From Pseudomonas fluorescens (lineage in GTDB: Bacteria > Pseudomonadota > Gammaproteobacteria > Pseudomonadales > Pseudomonadaceae): a DNA stretch of 64,000 bases. The DNA lies in contig NZ_LACC01000013.1 of NCBI RefSeq assembly GCF_000967965.1, forward strand, positions 124,001 to 188,000, written 5' to 3'. The position numbers were made by a program, and so were the translations under genes. This document shows, piece after piece, positions 34,193 to 41,826 of this stretch. Each line of letters begins with the position of its first letter. Positions within the stretch are counted from its first letter, which is position 1. Under the pieces are notes generated by a model. That model had not been told where the DNA came from. It ran no database searches and saw only the letters and a list, made by a program, of their open reading frames with translations.

Positions 34193-35041
34193 ATGAAAGT
34201 CGAACAATTGACCTGCAGCATTGGCGCCGAACTGATCGGCGTCAACCTGGCCGACGCGGTGCATGACGACGGTCTGTTTGCCGAGATTCGTGCCCAGTTG
34301 CTCAAGCACCGCGTGGTGTTCCTGCGTGACCAGGACATCACCCGCGCCGAGCACGTGGCCTTCGCCCGGCGCTTCGGCGAGCTGGAAGATCATCCGGTGG
34401 CCGGCAGTGATCCGGATCATCCGGGGCTGGTGCGGATCTACAAGAATCCGGACCAGCCGATGGACCGCTACGAAAACGCCTGGCACACCGATGCTACCTG
34501 GCGTGAAGCACCGCCGATGGGCTGCGTGCTGCGTTGCGTGGAATGCCCGCCAGTGGGCGGCGACACCATGTGGACCAACATGGTCCAGGCCTATGCGAAC
34601 TTGCCGGAAGACGTAAAGGTCAAGATCGCCGACCTGCGTGCCCGCCACAGCATCGAAGCGAGCTTCGGTGCCGCCATGCCGATTGAAAAACGCCTGGCGC
34701 TCAAGGCGATGTACCCGGACGCCGAACACCCGGTGGTGCGCACCCATCCGGAAACCGGCGAGAAGGTGCTGTTCGTCAACGCCTTCACCACCCACTTCAG
34801 CAACTACCACACCCCCGAGCGGGTGCGTTTCGGCCAGGACGCCAACCCCGGCGCCGGCGAGTTGCTGCGTTACCTGATCAGCCAGGCGTACATCCCTGAG
34901 TATCAGGTGCGCTGGCGCTGGAAGCCCAACAGCATCGCCATCTGGGACAACCGCAGTACCCAGCATTACGCCGTCATGGATTACCCGCCGTGCCATCGCA
35001 AGATGGAGCGTGCCGGGATTATCGGCGACAAGACGTTCTGA
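34193..35041 (+). CDS. TauD/TfdA-family Fe(II)/2-oxoglutarate dioxygenase
   Basis: A 282-residue dioxygenase. The iron ligands are H and D in WHTDATWRE (about 100-108) and the distal histidine in NRSTQHYAVMDY (about 257-268), with an arginine (HRKMER) near the C terminus for 2-oxoglutarate. VVFLRDQDITRAEHVAFARR is the usual N-terminal pattern. The family cleaves taurine, alkylsulfonates, aryloxyacids or trimethyl-lysine-type compounds. It begins 13 bp after the oxidoreductase stop. In this operon it is the likely first oxidative step on the growth substrate. Confidence 0.85.
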   Translation: MKVEQLTCSIGAELIGVNLADAVHDDGLFAEIRAQLLKHRVVFLRDQDITRAEHVAFARRFGELEDHPVAGSDPDHPGLVRIYKNPDQPMDRYENAWHTDATWREAPPMGCVLRCVECPPVGGDTMWTNMVQAYANLPEDVKVKIADLRARHSIEASFGAAMPIEKRLALKAMYPDAEHPVVRTHPETGEKVLFVNAFTTHFSNYHTPERVRFGQDANPGAGELLRYLISQAYIPEYQVRWRWKPNSIAIWDNRSTQHYAVMDYPPCHRKMERAGIIGDKTF

Positions 35042-35140
35042 TCGAACGCCACCTGCATTCGCACTCGTAAACACGTCTGCCCGGCACGACCCCGGGTGGG
35101 CGAGACAATCATAAGAACTGGCATAAGAACTGGAGTAACC

Positions 35141-36193
35141 ATGCAATTTTTCGACGATTCTCTGCACCCGGAAAACATGGAAAAGGTAGTCATTACCGTG
35201 GCCCCGTACGGCCCGGAGTGGATGCCTGAAGACTTCCCGGAAGACATCCCGTTGACCATGGATGAGCAAGTCCAGAAAGCGGTCGAATGCTACGAAGCCG
35301 GCGCCACCGTGCTGCACCTGCATGTGCGTGAACTGGACGGCAAGGGCTCCAAGCGCCTGTCGAAGTTCAACGAGCTGATCGCCGGTGTGCGTGAAGCCGT
35401 GCCAGACATGATCATCCAGGTCGGCGGCTCGATTTCCTTCGCCCCCGAAAGCGATGGTGAAGCGGCCAAGTGGCTGTCCGACGACACTCGCCACATGCTG
35501 GCCGAGCTGACGCCGAAACCGGATCAGGTCACGGTCGCGATCAACACCACCCAGATGAACATCATGGAGCTGTTGTATCCGGAGTACCTGAAAGGCACCT
35601 CTCTGGACAACCCGTTGATCCACGCCGCCTACAGCGAAATGACCGTACCGGCAGGTCCGGGCTGGGTTGCCGAGCACCTCAAGCGCCTGATGGACAACGG
35701 CATCCAGCCACACTTCCAGTTGACCGGCATGCATGCCATGGAAACCCTCGAGCGCCTGGTGCGCCGTGGCGTTTACAAAGGCCCGCTGAACCTGACCTGG
35801 ATCGGCATCGGCGGCGGTTTCGACGGCCCGAACCCGTTCAACTTCTTCAACTTCATCCACCGCGCGCCGGACGGTTGCACCCTGACATCCGAGTCGCTGC
35901 TCAAGAACGTCATGCCGTTCAACACCATGTCGATGGCCATGGGCATGCACCCGCGTGTGGGCAATGAAGACACTATCATTGACCACAAGGGCGACCGTTT
36001 CGGCTCGGTTGCACAGATCCAGCAAACCGTGCGAATTGCCCATGAACTGGGCCGTGAAATCGCCACCGGCAAAGAAGCCCGCGAGATCTACCGCATCGGC
36101 GTGCAGTACGAAACCATCGAAGAAACCCTGTTGGCCAATGGCATGGCCCCCAACCGCAAGGCTGGGCAGAAAGGTACTCCGCAACGCGGTTGA
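35141..36193 (+). CDS. BKACE-family beta-keto acid cleavage enzyme
   Basis: A 350-residue protein of the 3-keto-5-aminohexanoate cleavage/BKACE family (formerly DUF849). Zinc-binding HxH is in VLHLHVRELDG (about residues 64-74), with IIQVGGSISF and GGGFDGPNPFNFFNF later. These enzymes split a beta-keto acid with acetyl-CoA to give acetoacetate and a new acyl-CoA. Some act on dehydrocarnitine, others on keto-aminohexanoate or keto-adipate. GGAG precedes the ATG at 35141. This strongly implies the operon degrades something through a beta-keto acid, but the side chain is not determined. Confidence 0.88.
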   Translation: MQFFDDSLHPENMEKVVITVAPYGPEWMPEDFPEDIPLTMDEQVQKAVECYEAGATVLHLHVRELDGKGSKRLSKFNELIAGVREAVPDMIIQVGGSISFAPESDGEAAKWLSDDTRHMLAELTPKPDQVTVAINTTQMNIMELLYPEYLKGTSLDNPLIHAAYSEMTVPAGPGWVAEHLKRLMDNGIQPHFQLTGMHAMETLERLVRRGVYKGPLNLTWIGIGGGFDGPNPFNFFNFIHRAPDGCTLTSESLLKNVMPFNTMSMAMGMHPRVGNEDTIIDHKGDRFGSVAQIQQTVRIAHELGREIATGKEAREIYRIGVQYETIEETLLANGMAPNRKAGQKGTPQRG

Positions 36194-36285
36194 CCGAGGG
36201 TCGGGACGAGAGGCCGTGACCTCTCGTCCGCCTGACCGTTACACGCTTGATAACAAAAATAAAACAAAGCTCTTGAGGAGGCTGC

Positions 36286-37617
36286 ATGGCCTTTCACCCA
36301 ATAGCCGCTGACGATGACGACTCCAGCGGAGTCGGCGTTGCGCGCCAATATGCCTGGATCGTCTTTGCCTTGACGTTCGGCCTGTTGATTTCCGATTACA
36401 TGTCGCGTCAGGTACTGAACGCGGTATTCCCCCTGCTCAAGACTGAGTGGTCGTTGAGCGACGGACAGCTCGGTTTGCTCAGCGGCATCGTTGCCCTGAT
36501 GGTCGGCCTGCTGACGTTTCCCCTGTCGTTGATGGCCGACCGTTTCGGCCGGGTCAAGAGCCTGGCACTGATGGCGTTCCTGTGGAGCGTGGCGACCCTG
36601 GGTTGCGCGCTGGCCCAGGACTACCAGCAGATGTTCATCGCGCGATTCATGGTCGGCGTCGGCGAAGCCGCCTACGGCAGCGTGGGCATCGCGGTGGTGA
36701 TTTCGGTGTTCCCCAAACACATGCGCGCCACCCTGGCCAGTGCCTTCATGGCTGGCGGGATGTTCGGTTCGGTGTTGGGCATGGCTTTGGGCGGTGCGAT
36801 TGCCGCCAAGCTGGGCTGGCGCTGGTCGTTCGCCGGCATGTCGCTGTTTGGCCTGTTTCTGGCGGTGCTCTATCCGCTCATCGTCAAGGAAGCGCGCATT
36901 GCGCCACAACGTGCCGCGCAGATTGCGAACAAGACGGCCGCGGCGGTCAAGCGCCCACTGCGCACGCTGTGGTCCAGCCGTTCGGTGGTGGCGACCTACA
37001 TCGGCAGCGGCTTGCAGTTGTTCGTCGGCGGTACGGTGATGGTGTGGATTCCCAGCTACCTCAATCGCTACTACGACATGCCTACCGACAAGGCCGGTGG
37101 CATGGCGGCGATCATCGTGTTGTGCAGCGGCGCGGGGATGATCCTGTGCGGCATGCTCAGCGATCGGCTGTGCCGCAACTCGCCGGAGCGCAAGGTCAGC
37201 CTGGCCATCGGCTTTTGCCTGGGCAGTTGCCTGTTGCTGTCGGCGGCCTTTGCCTTGCAGGCAGGGCCAGTGCAACTGCTGCTGATCTGCCTGGGCATGC
37301 TGATTGCCACCGGTACCACTGGCCCCGCCGGTGCGATGGTCGCCAACCTGACCCATTACTCGGTGCACGGTACGGCGTTCGCCACGCTGACCCTGGCCAA
37401 CAACATGCTGGGGCTGGCGCCGGGGCCGTTCATCACCGGCCGGGTGTCGGACCTCATCGGTCTGCATGCCGCGTTTCAACTGGTGCCACTGGTCAGCCTC
37501 GCGGCGGCAGCGGTGTTCTTTTATGCCAAGTGTCATTACCACAAAGATATTGCCCGCCTTCAGGGTCAGAGCGTGCCTGACCCTGTCAGTGAAGCCGGGA
37601 TAGAGGTGAAGTTGTGA
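36286..37617 (+). CDS. MFS transporter
   Basis: A 443-residue, 12-helix major facilitator protein. The loop 2-3 signature is LMADRFGRVKSLALM and the N-terminal half has FLLISDYMSRQVLNAVFPLL-like helices, as in spinster or aromatic-acid transporters of the family. GAGGAGGC precedes the ATG. It lies in the catabolic operon after the BKACE gene and its stop overlaps the next start (GTGA), so it is probably the importer of the operon's substrate. Confidence 0.85.
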   Translation: MAFHPIAADDDDSSGVGVARQYAWIVFALTFGLLISDYMSRQVLNAVFPLLKTEWSLSDGQLGLLSGIVALMVGLLTFPLSLMADRFGRVKSLALMAFLWSVATLGCALAQDYQQMFIARFMVGVGEAAYGSVGIAVVISVFPKHMRATLASAFMAGGMFGSVLGMALGGAIAAKLGWRWSFAGMSLFGLFLAVLYPLIVKEARIAPQRAAQIANKTAAAVKRPLRTLWSSRSVVATYIGSGLQLFVGGTVMVWIPSYLNRYYDMPTDKAGGMAAIIVLCSGAGMILCGMLSDRLCRNSPERKVSLAIGFCLGSCLLLSAAFALQAGPVQLLLICLGMLIATGTTGPAGAMVANLTHYSVHGTAFATLTLANNMLGLAPGPFITGRVSDLIGLHAAFQLVPLVSLAAAAVFFYAKCHYHKDIARLQGQSVPDPVSEAGIEVKL

Positions 37618-38276
37618 GTCGTCGTTTACGTATTGATGTGTTTTTCGATTTTATCTGCCCCTGGTGCCTGATCGGCAAACGCCAACTGGAGCATGCGCAG
37701 GTGCAGTTTCGCAGTCGCCACCCGGATGTGCAGATCACCACGGTGTGGCATGGCGTGCAGTTGCTGCCCCAGATACCGGTAGAAGGTGAACCTTTCGCCG
37801 ATTTCTACCGCAAGCGTCTGGGCAATGCTGACGCCGTGGCCATACGTCAGGCCCAGGTCCAGCAGGCGGCTTCGGCAGTCGGGCTGGCCATCGACTTGAC
37901 CCGCATCGCGACGATGCCCAACACCGCCGACGCCCATCGTTTGCTCGAGCGTGCCAGCACGCTAGGCAATGTTGTCCAGCGTGACGTCTTGCTCGAGCGC
38001 CTGTTCGCCGCTTACTTCCAGAAGGGCGAAGACCTCGGCTGCCGTGAGACCTTGCTCGCCATCGCTCGCTCCTGCGGCTTTGATGCAGAGACCATGGCCG
38101 ATTGCCTGATGGGCGACACCACGCCGTTTGAAGGCTTGCCTGGGGCGAGCAGTGGCGTGCCTAGTTTTCAGTTCGACCGCCGCATGACGGTCGTGGGCGC
38201 GCAACCTGCCGAGGCATTGCTCGGGGCCATGAGCCAGGCACTGAAAGAAAGTGATCGCGAGCGGCAGCCAGCATGA
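37614..38276 (+). CDS. DsbA-family oxidoreductase, FrnE-like
   Basis: A 220-residue DsbA-fold protein with the active-site CPWC in FFDFICPWCLIGKRQLEHA, typical of the FrnE/2-hydroxychromene-2-carboxylate isomerase subgroup of cytoplasmic thioredoxin-like enzymes. No signal peptide. The GTG start overlaps the MFS stop and its stop overlaps the next start. Its role in the operon is uncertain: it may be a thiol-dependent isomerase of an intermediate or a redox protein. Confidence 0.85.
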   Translation: MSRRLRIDVFFDFICPWCLIGKRQLEHAQVQFRSRHPDVQITTVWHGVQLLPQIPVEGEPFADFYRKRLGNADAVAIRQAQVQQAASAVGLAIDLTRIATMPNTADAHRLLERASTLGNVVQRDVLLERLFAAYFQKGEDLGCRETLLAIARSCGFDAETMADCLMGDTTPFEGLPGASSGVPSFQFDRRMTVVGAQPAEALLGAMSQALKESDRERQPA

Positions 38277-38599
38277 CCCGGCGCATTCCCGTGCCAGCCG
38301 GCAAGCACCCGCAGGCCGGTGGCCGGGCGCTGTTCGAGTTCGAAGACAAAAGCCTGGCGCTGTTCAACGTCGACGGGCAGTTGTTTGCCATTGACGACAG
38401 CTGCCCGCACCAAGGCTCCTCGCTTTGCGGAGGGCGTCTTGAAGGCCGGGTGATTCAATGCCTCGCCCATGGTTTGCGCTTCGATTTGCACAGCGGTTAC
38501 CTGCTCAATTCCAGGCAGGTCAAAGTCACCAACTACCCGGTCGAGATCATCGACGGCCAGGCGTTTATCATCATCGCATCCGAGGAGTCCGCGCCATGA
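38273..38599 (+). CDS. Rieske-type 2Fe-2S ferredoxin
   Basis: A 108-residue Rieske protein. The cluster ligands are C and H in DSCPHQGSSLCGG (about residues 42-54) and C and H in IQCLAHGLRFDL (about 60-71). It starts and stops within four-base overlaps of its neighbours. It is a stand-alone electron carrier, but no Rieske oxygenase is in the operon. It may serve a partner encoded elsewhere, or the TauD-like enzyme is not the only oxygenase involved. Confidence 0.9.
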   Translation: MTRRIPVPAGKHPQAGGRALFEFEDKSLALFNVDGQLFAIDDSCPHQGSSLCGGRLEGRVIQCLAHGLRFDLHSGYLLNSRQVKVTNYPVEIIDGQAFIIIASEESAP

Positions 38600-39606
38600 G
38601 CGCCATTGCTCTCACCCGTATCCACAGTCGCACGCGCGAACTGGCACCGGGGTTTATCGTCAGTCTGATTGTCGCGGCCGCCGCGTCGTTTCTGTCCGAG
38701 CACTACGGTGCGCCGGTCATGCTGTTTGCCTTGCTGCTGGGCATGGCCCTGAATTTTCTCGCCGATGACGGCCCCTGCAAGGCCGGTATCGAGTTCACCG
38801 CCCGCACGGTGCTGCGCATCGGCGTGGCACTGCTGGGCATGCGCATTACCCTGGAGCAAATGGCGGCGCTAGGCTGGAAGCCGATAGCGCTGGTGGTGAT
38901 CCTGGTGGTAGTGACCATCAGCGTGTCTGTGATCGCCGCCAAGGCCCTGGGCTTTCAGCGGCTGTTCGGCATGCTCACCGGTGGCGCGACGGCCATCTGT
39001 GGCGCCTCAGCGGCCCTGGCATTGGCAGCGGCGCTGCCGAACCATCCGCAGAAAGAGCGCGCCACACTGTTCACGGTCATTGGCGTATCGGCGTTGTCGA
39101 CGATGGCGATGATCGTCTATCCGATGATCGCCAACTGGCTGGAGTTGTCACCGCAGGTAGCGGGCGTGTTCCTCGGCGCCACGATCCACGACGTGGCTCA
39201 GGTGGTCGGCGCCGGCTACAGCATGTCGACCGAGACCGGCGACACGGCCACGGTGGTCAAGCTGATGCGCGTTGCGATGCTGCTGCCGGTGATCGTCACC
39301 GCGGCAATGATCACCCGCATGCAAGGCGCCGACCCGACCGGCAAACGCCCGCCACTGTTGCCGTGGTTCGCCGTCGGCTTTCTGATCCTGGCCTGCATCA
39401 ACAGCACCGGCTGGATAGCGCCTGCGGTGCAAGGATCGGTCAACGAACTGTCGCGCTGGTGCCTGGTGATTTCCATCAGTGCCCTGGGCATGAAGACCCG
39501 GCTCAGGGAGCTGGCGGCGGTCGGGATCAAGCCGATTCTGCTGATGGTCGGGGAGACGGTGTTCCTGGTCGTGCTGGTGCTGTTGTTACTGCACTGGGGC
39601 CTCTGA
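38596..39606 (+). CDS. YeiH-type putative sulfate exporter family protein
   Basis: A 336-residue protein with about ten membrane helices of the YeiH/PSE family (Cons_hypoth698). Marks are GGATAICGASAALALAAALP and GATIHDVAQVVGAGYSMS. Family members such as TauZ accompany sulfonate degradation and are thought to export sulfite or sulfate. The ATG at 38596 overlaps the Rieske stop. Together with a TauD-like dioxygenase it raises the possibility that the operon degrades an organosulfonate, which is an inference. Confidence 0.85.
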   Translation: MSAIALTRIHSRTRELAPGFIVSLIVAAAASFLSEHYGAPVMLFALLLGMALNFLADDGPCKAGIEFTARTVLRIGVALLGMRITLEQMAALGWKPIALVVILVVVTISVSVIAAKALGFQRLFGMLTGGATAICGASAALALAAALPNHPQKERATLFTVIGVSALSTMAMIVYPMIANWLELSPQVAGVFLGATIHDVAQVVGAGYSMSTETGDTATVVKLMRVAMLLPVIVTAAMITRMQGADPTGKRPPLLPWFAVGFLILACINSTGWIAPAVQGSVNELSRWCLVISISALGMKTRLRELAAVGIKPILLMVGETVFLVVLVLLLLHWGL

Positions 39607-39673
39607 GCGCGTCACCACTCGTTCGCTTTATGGCAGGGCTGCACGGCGTTGACTCCTCATGCCGTGGGGCTCC

Positions 39674-39698
39674 AGACCGGTGCTACAAGCACCGGTCT
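39674..39698 (+). other. Perfect 10-bp hairpin after the catabolic operon
   Basis: AGACCGGTGC (39674-39683) and GCACCGGTCT (39689-39698) pair perfectly with a 5-base loop, followed by only a short TT(T). It stands just before a stronger terminator and may act with it. Confidence 0.6.
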
Positions 39699-39703
39699 TT
39701 CGC

Positions 39704-39734
39704 GGCGACTGTACCAGCAGTCGCCGTTTTTTTT
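39704..39734 (+). terminator. Rho-independent terminator of the catabolic operon
   Basis: GGCGACT (39704-39710) and AGTCGCC (39719-39725) form a perfect 7-bp stem followed by G and eight T. It ends the 33199-39606 operon just before the convergent AraC-type gene. Confidence 0.9.
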
Positions 39735-39745
39735 GCCCGGTCGAT

Positions 39746-40780
39746 TCAGGGTTCTTTCGGGCCGGCGAGGGGTTTGCCAGTGGTTTGTTTCTGCGCGCGC
39801 CACGTCGCCGGCGGCATGCCGAACTGGCTGATGAACCAGCGGGTAAACGAACTCGCCATCGAGTAGCCGAGCATGTCGGCAATGCGGCTGAGGGGGTAGT
39901 TCGGGTTGTCCAGGTAACGCAGCACCAGGTCGCGGCGTACGTCGTTGATCACGTCGTTGAAGGCGCAACTGTCGTCCTTGAGGCGGCGTTGCAGGGTGCG
40001 CACGTTCATGCCCTGGCTCTGGGCGACCTGCTCGATGGTGGCGCGGCCCATGGGCAACAGCAGGTAGATGGCCTTGCGCACCTCGAACAGCATCGAGGCG
40101 CCCTCGTGGTTCTGCAGCGAGTCGAGGTAGCCCTGGGCATAGCGGGCCATGGCCGGGTCGGCGTTGGGGTTGGTCATGTCGAGGCTGATGTCAGGGCAGA
40201 CGATGCCGTTGAACTCGCTGCCGAACTCCAGGTTGCAGCCGAACAGGCGGCGGTGCAGGTGCAGGTTGTCCGGTGGCTGGTGCATGAAGTTGACGCTGTA
40301 GGGATGCCAATGCGAGCCCAGCAGGGCCGAGCACAGCCGGAACATCACGCCGATGGCCAGCTCCGTGGCCTGACGGCTGGGCATCGGCGTTTCGGTGACC
40401 ACCTCTTCGCGAATGATCACCATCTTGCCGGCCTCCTCGATGAAGATGGCCAGCGAGTCATTCATCAAGTGTCGGTAATCCACCACGACCTGCAAGGCAT
40501 CGCGCAGGGTGCGCTGGTGACTGAGCAGCAGGCTGACCACGCCGAAGTCCGAGAGCTGACGCGACTCGGCCATGCTCAGGCCGAAGGTCTGGCAGCCGCT
40601 GGCGGTGGCCGAGTCTTCCAGCAAGCGCACGGCGGCATCGATCTGGATACGGTGTTCAGGGGCTTGCAGTTGGGCCCTGCTCAAGCCGACAGCGGCCAGC
40701 ACGTCGCGCGGGTTGAAACCCAGGTATTGGGTGACCTCCAGGTAGTTGGTCAAGACGGCGGCGCGAACAAGCTTGGTCAT
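39746..40780 (-). CDS. AraC-family regulator with N-terminal Arabinose_bd-like domain
   Basis: A 344-residue regulator. Residues ~20-205 form the ligand domain common in Pseudomonas OruR/ArgR-like AraC proteins (VEKxxG-type front, MSMAESRQLSDFGVVSLLL). Residues ~240-335 form two HTHs with TIEQVAQSQGMNVRTLQRRL and SRIADMLGYSMASSFTRWF. It is divergent from the lipid-type operon starting at 41136, with a 355-bp gap, so it probably activates that operon; it is convergent with the catabolic operon, which has its own terminator. Confidence 0.85.
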   Translation of the reverse strand: MTKLVRAAVLTNYLEVTQYLGFNPRDVLAAVGLSRAQLQAPEHRIQIDAAVRLLEDSATASGCQTFGLSMAESRQLSDFGVVSLLLSHQRTLRDALQVVVDYRHLMNDSLAIFIEEAGKMVIIREEVVTETPMPSRQATELAIGVMFRLCSALLGSHWHPYSVNFMHQPPDNLHLHRRLFGCNLEFGSEFNGIVCPDISLDMTNPNADPAMARYAQGYLDSLQNHEGASMLFEVRKAIYLLLPMGRATIEQVAQSQGMNVRTLQRRLKDDSCAFNDVINDVRRDLVLRYLDNPNYPLSRIADMLGYSMASSFTRWFISQFGMPPATWRAQKQTTGKPLAGPKEP

Positions 40781-41135
40781 GCAAAGTCTTCCCTGGGCCG
40801 ATGGCGATTGGCGTGAGCGTGGCGACTATATCCAGCGTATCAACAGTTGAACAGTTGTCATGTCGTTGATGGATTTCATGCTGTCCGGTCACCAATCTTC
40901 TACGCTGCATGGAACCATCGGCGCTCATCCGTTGATTACAGTGACCTTGCGCCAACCTGCGGGGTTTTTCGACCAGTGGTCGCGCTGTCCTAGTGTCCGA
41001 CAATTTGTCATCAAAAGAAAAGTGCATGACGTCCAATGTAAAGCGCTTTGGGTGGGCGCTCTTTAATGTCGACCCTACAAAAAGCCCCTGGCGAAAACTG
41101 CCAGTCGAGTTATCGAGAAAGCGAAGGTGTTGACC
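40781..41135. promoter_or_regulatory. Divergent promoter gap between AraC gene and lipid-type operon
   Basis: This 355-bp gap holds no gene I can support. It contains paired AGCGCTTT and GCGCTCTTT words (41041-41064, within AAAGCGCTTTGGGTGGGCGCTCTTTAA) and the word TGTCCGACAATTTGTCATCA near 40995. These are plausible AraC or promoter sites but not identified with certainty. Confidence 0.3.
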
Positions 41136-41702
41136 GTGGACAAACTGCAAACAGCCGCCACCATTCTGATCGTTCCGGGTCTGCGCGAGCACGTGGCCGA
41201 ACATTGGCAAACATTGCTTGCCGCCAGGCTGAGCAACGTGCGCAGTGTTGCGCCGCTGGAGACCGACAAACTCGATTGCATGGCCCGTGTGCGGGCGATT
41301 CAACACGAACTCGAACAAATCGACGGCCCTGTGATTCTGGTGGCCCACAGCGCCGGCGTGCTGATGGTCGCGCACTGGGCCGCGCACTACAGCCGTCCGA
41401 TCAAGGGCGCCTTGCTGGCCGCGCCACCGGACCTCGATGCGGTCTGGCCGTCAAACTATCCATCTTCCGAAACCCTGCGTAGCCAGGGCTGGAATCCTCT
41501 GCCACAAGGCCCGCTGCCATTTCGCAGCATCGTGGCCGGCAGCACCAATGATCACCTTGCCAGTCTTGCTGCGGTCACCCGCATGGCAGAAGGCTGGGGC
41601 GCCGAATTGCTCAATCTGGGCGATGTCGGCCATCTCAATCCGGCCGCAGGATTTGGCCACTGGCAGCAAGCTGAAGCACTCATCCTGGAGCTGGATCGCT
41701 AG
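41136..41702 (+). CDS. RBBP9/YdeN-family serine hydrolase
   Basis: A 188-residue alpha/beta hydrolase of the RBBP9/YdeN type. It starts TILIVPGLRE, has GHSxG-like nucleophile site VAHSAGVLM (about residue 70), an aspartate in TNDHLASLAA and a histidine in DVGHLNPAAGFG. The GTG at 41136 lies 8 bases after AAGG; GTG 41127 is an alternative. It opens the operon of DUF1302/DUF1329/YCF48/RND/acyl-CoA dehydrogenase/CoA ligase genes, and could be an esterase for the operon's hydrophobic substrate. Confidence 0.75.
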   Translation: MDKLQTAATILIVPGLREHVAEHWQTLLAARLSNVRSVAPLETDKLDCMARVRAIQHELEQIDGPVILVAHSAGVLMVAHWAAHYSRPIKGALLAAPPDLDAVWPSNYPSSETLRSQGWNPLPQGPLPFRSIVAGSTNDHLASLAAVTRMAEGWGAELLNLGDVGHLNPAAGFGHWQQAEALILELDR

Positions 41703-41826
41703 TACAAGGAGCTGGACTGGCAGTACGCCAACCGGCATTTGCCCTCATTCCTTAAACGCAAACCCGAAGAGGTTTGTGCGAGGGCGGCTGCGCTTAAAAC
41801 AAAGACAAAAAGGCGGAGACAACGCA

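Noticed and set aside
41437..41826. Upstream extension of the DUF1302 frame
   Set aside because: It runs inside the hydrolase gene in another frame; the ATG at 41827 has a ribosome site and begins a proper signal peptide.
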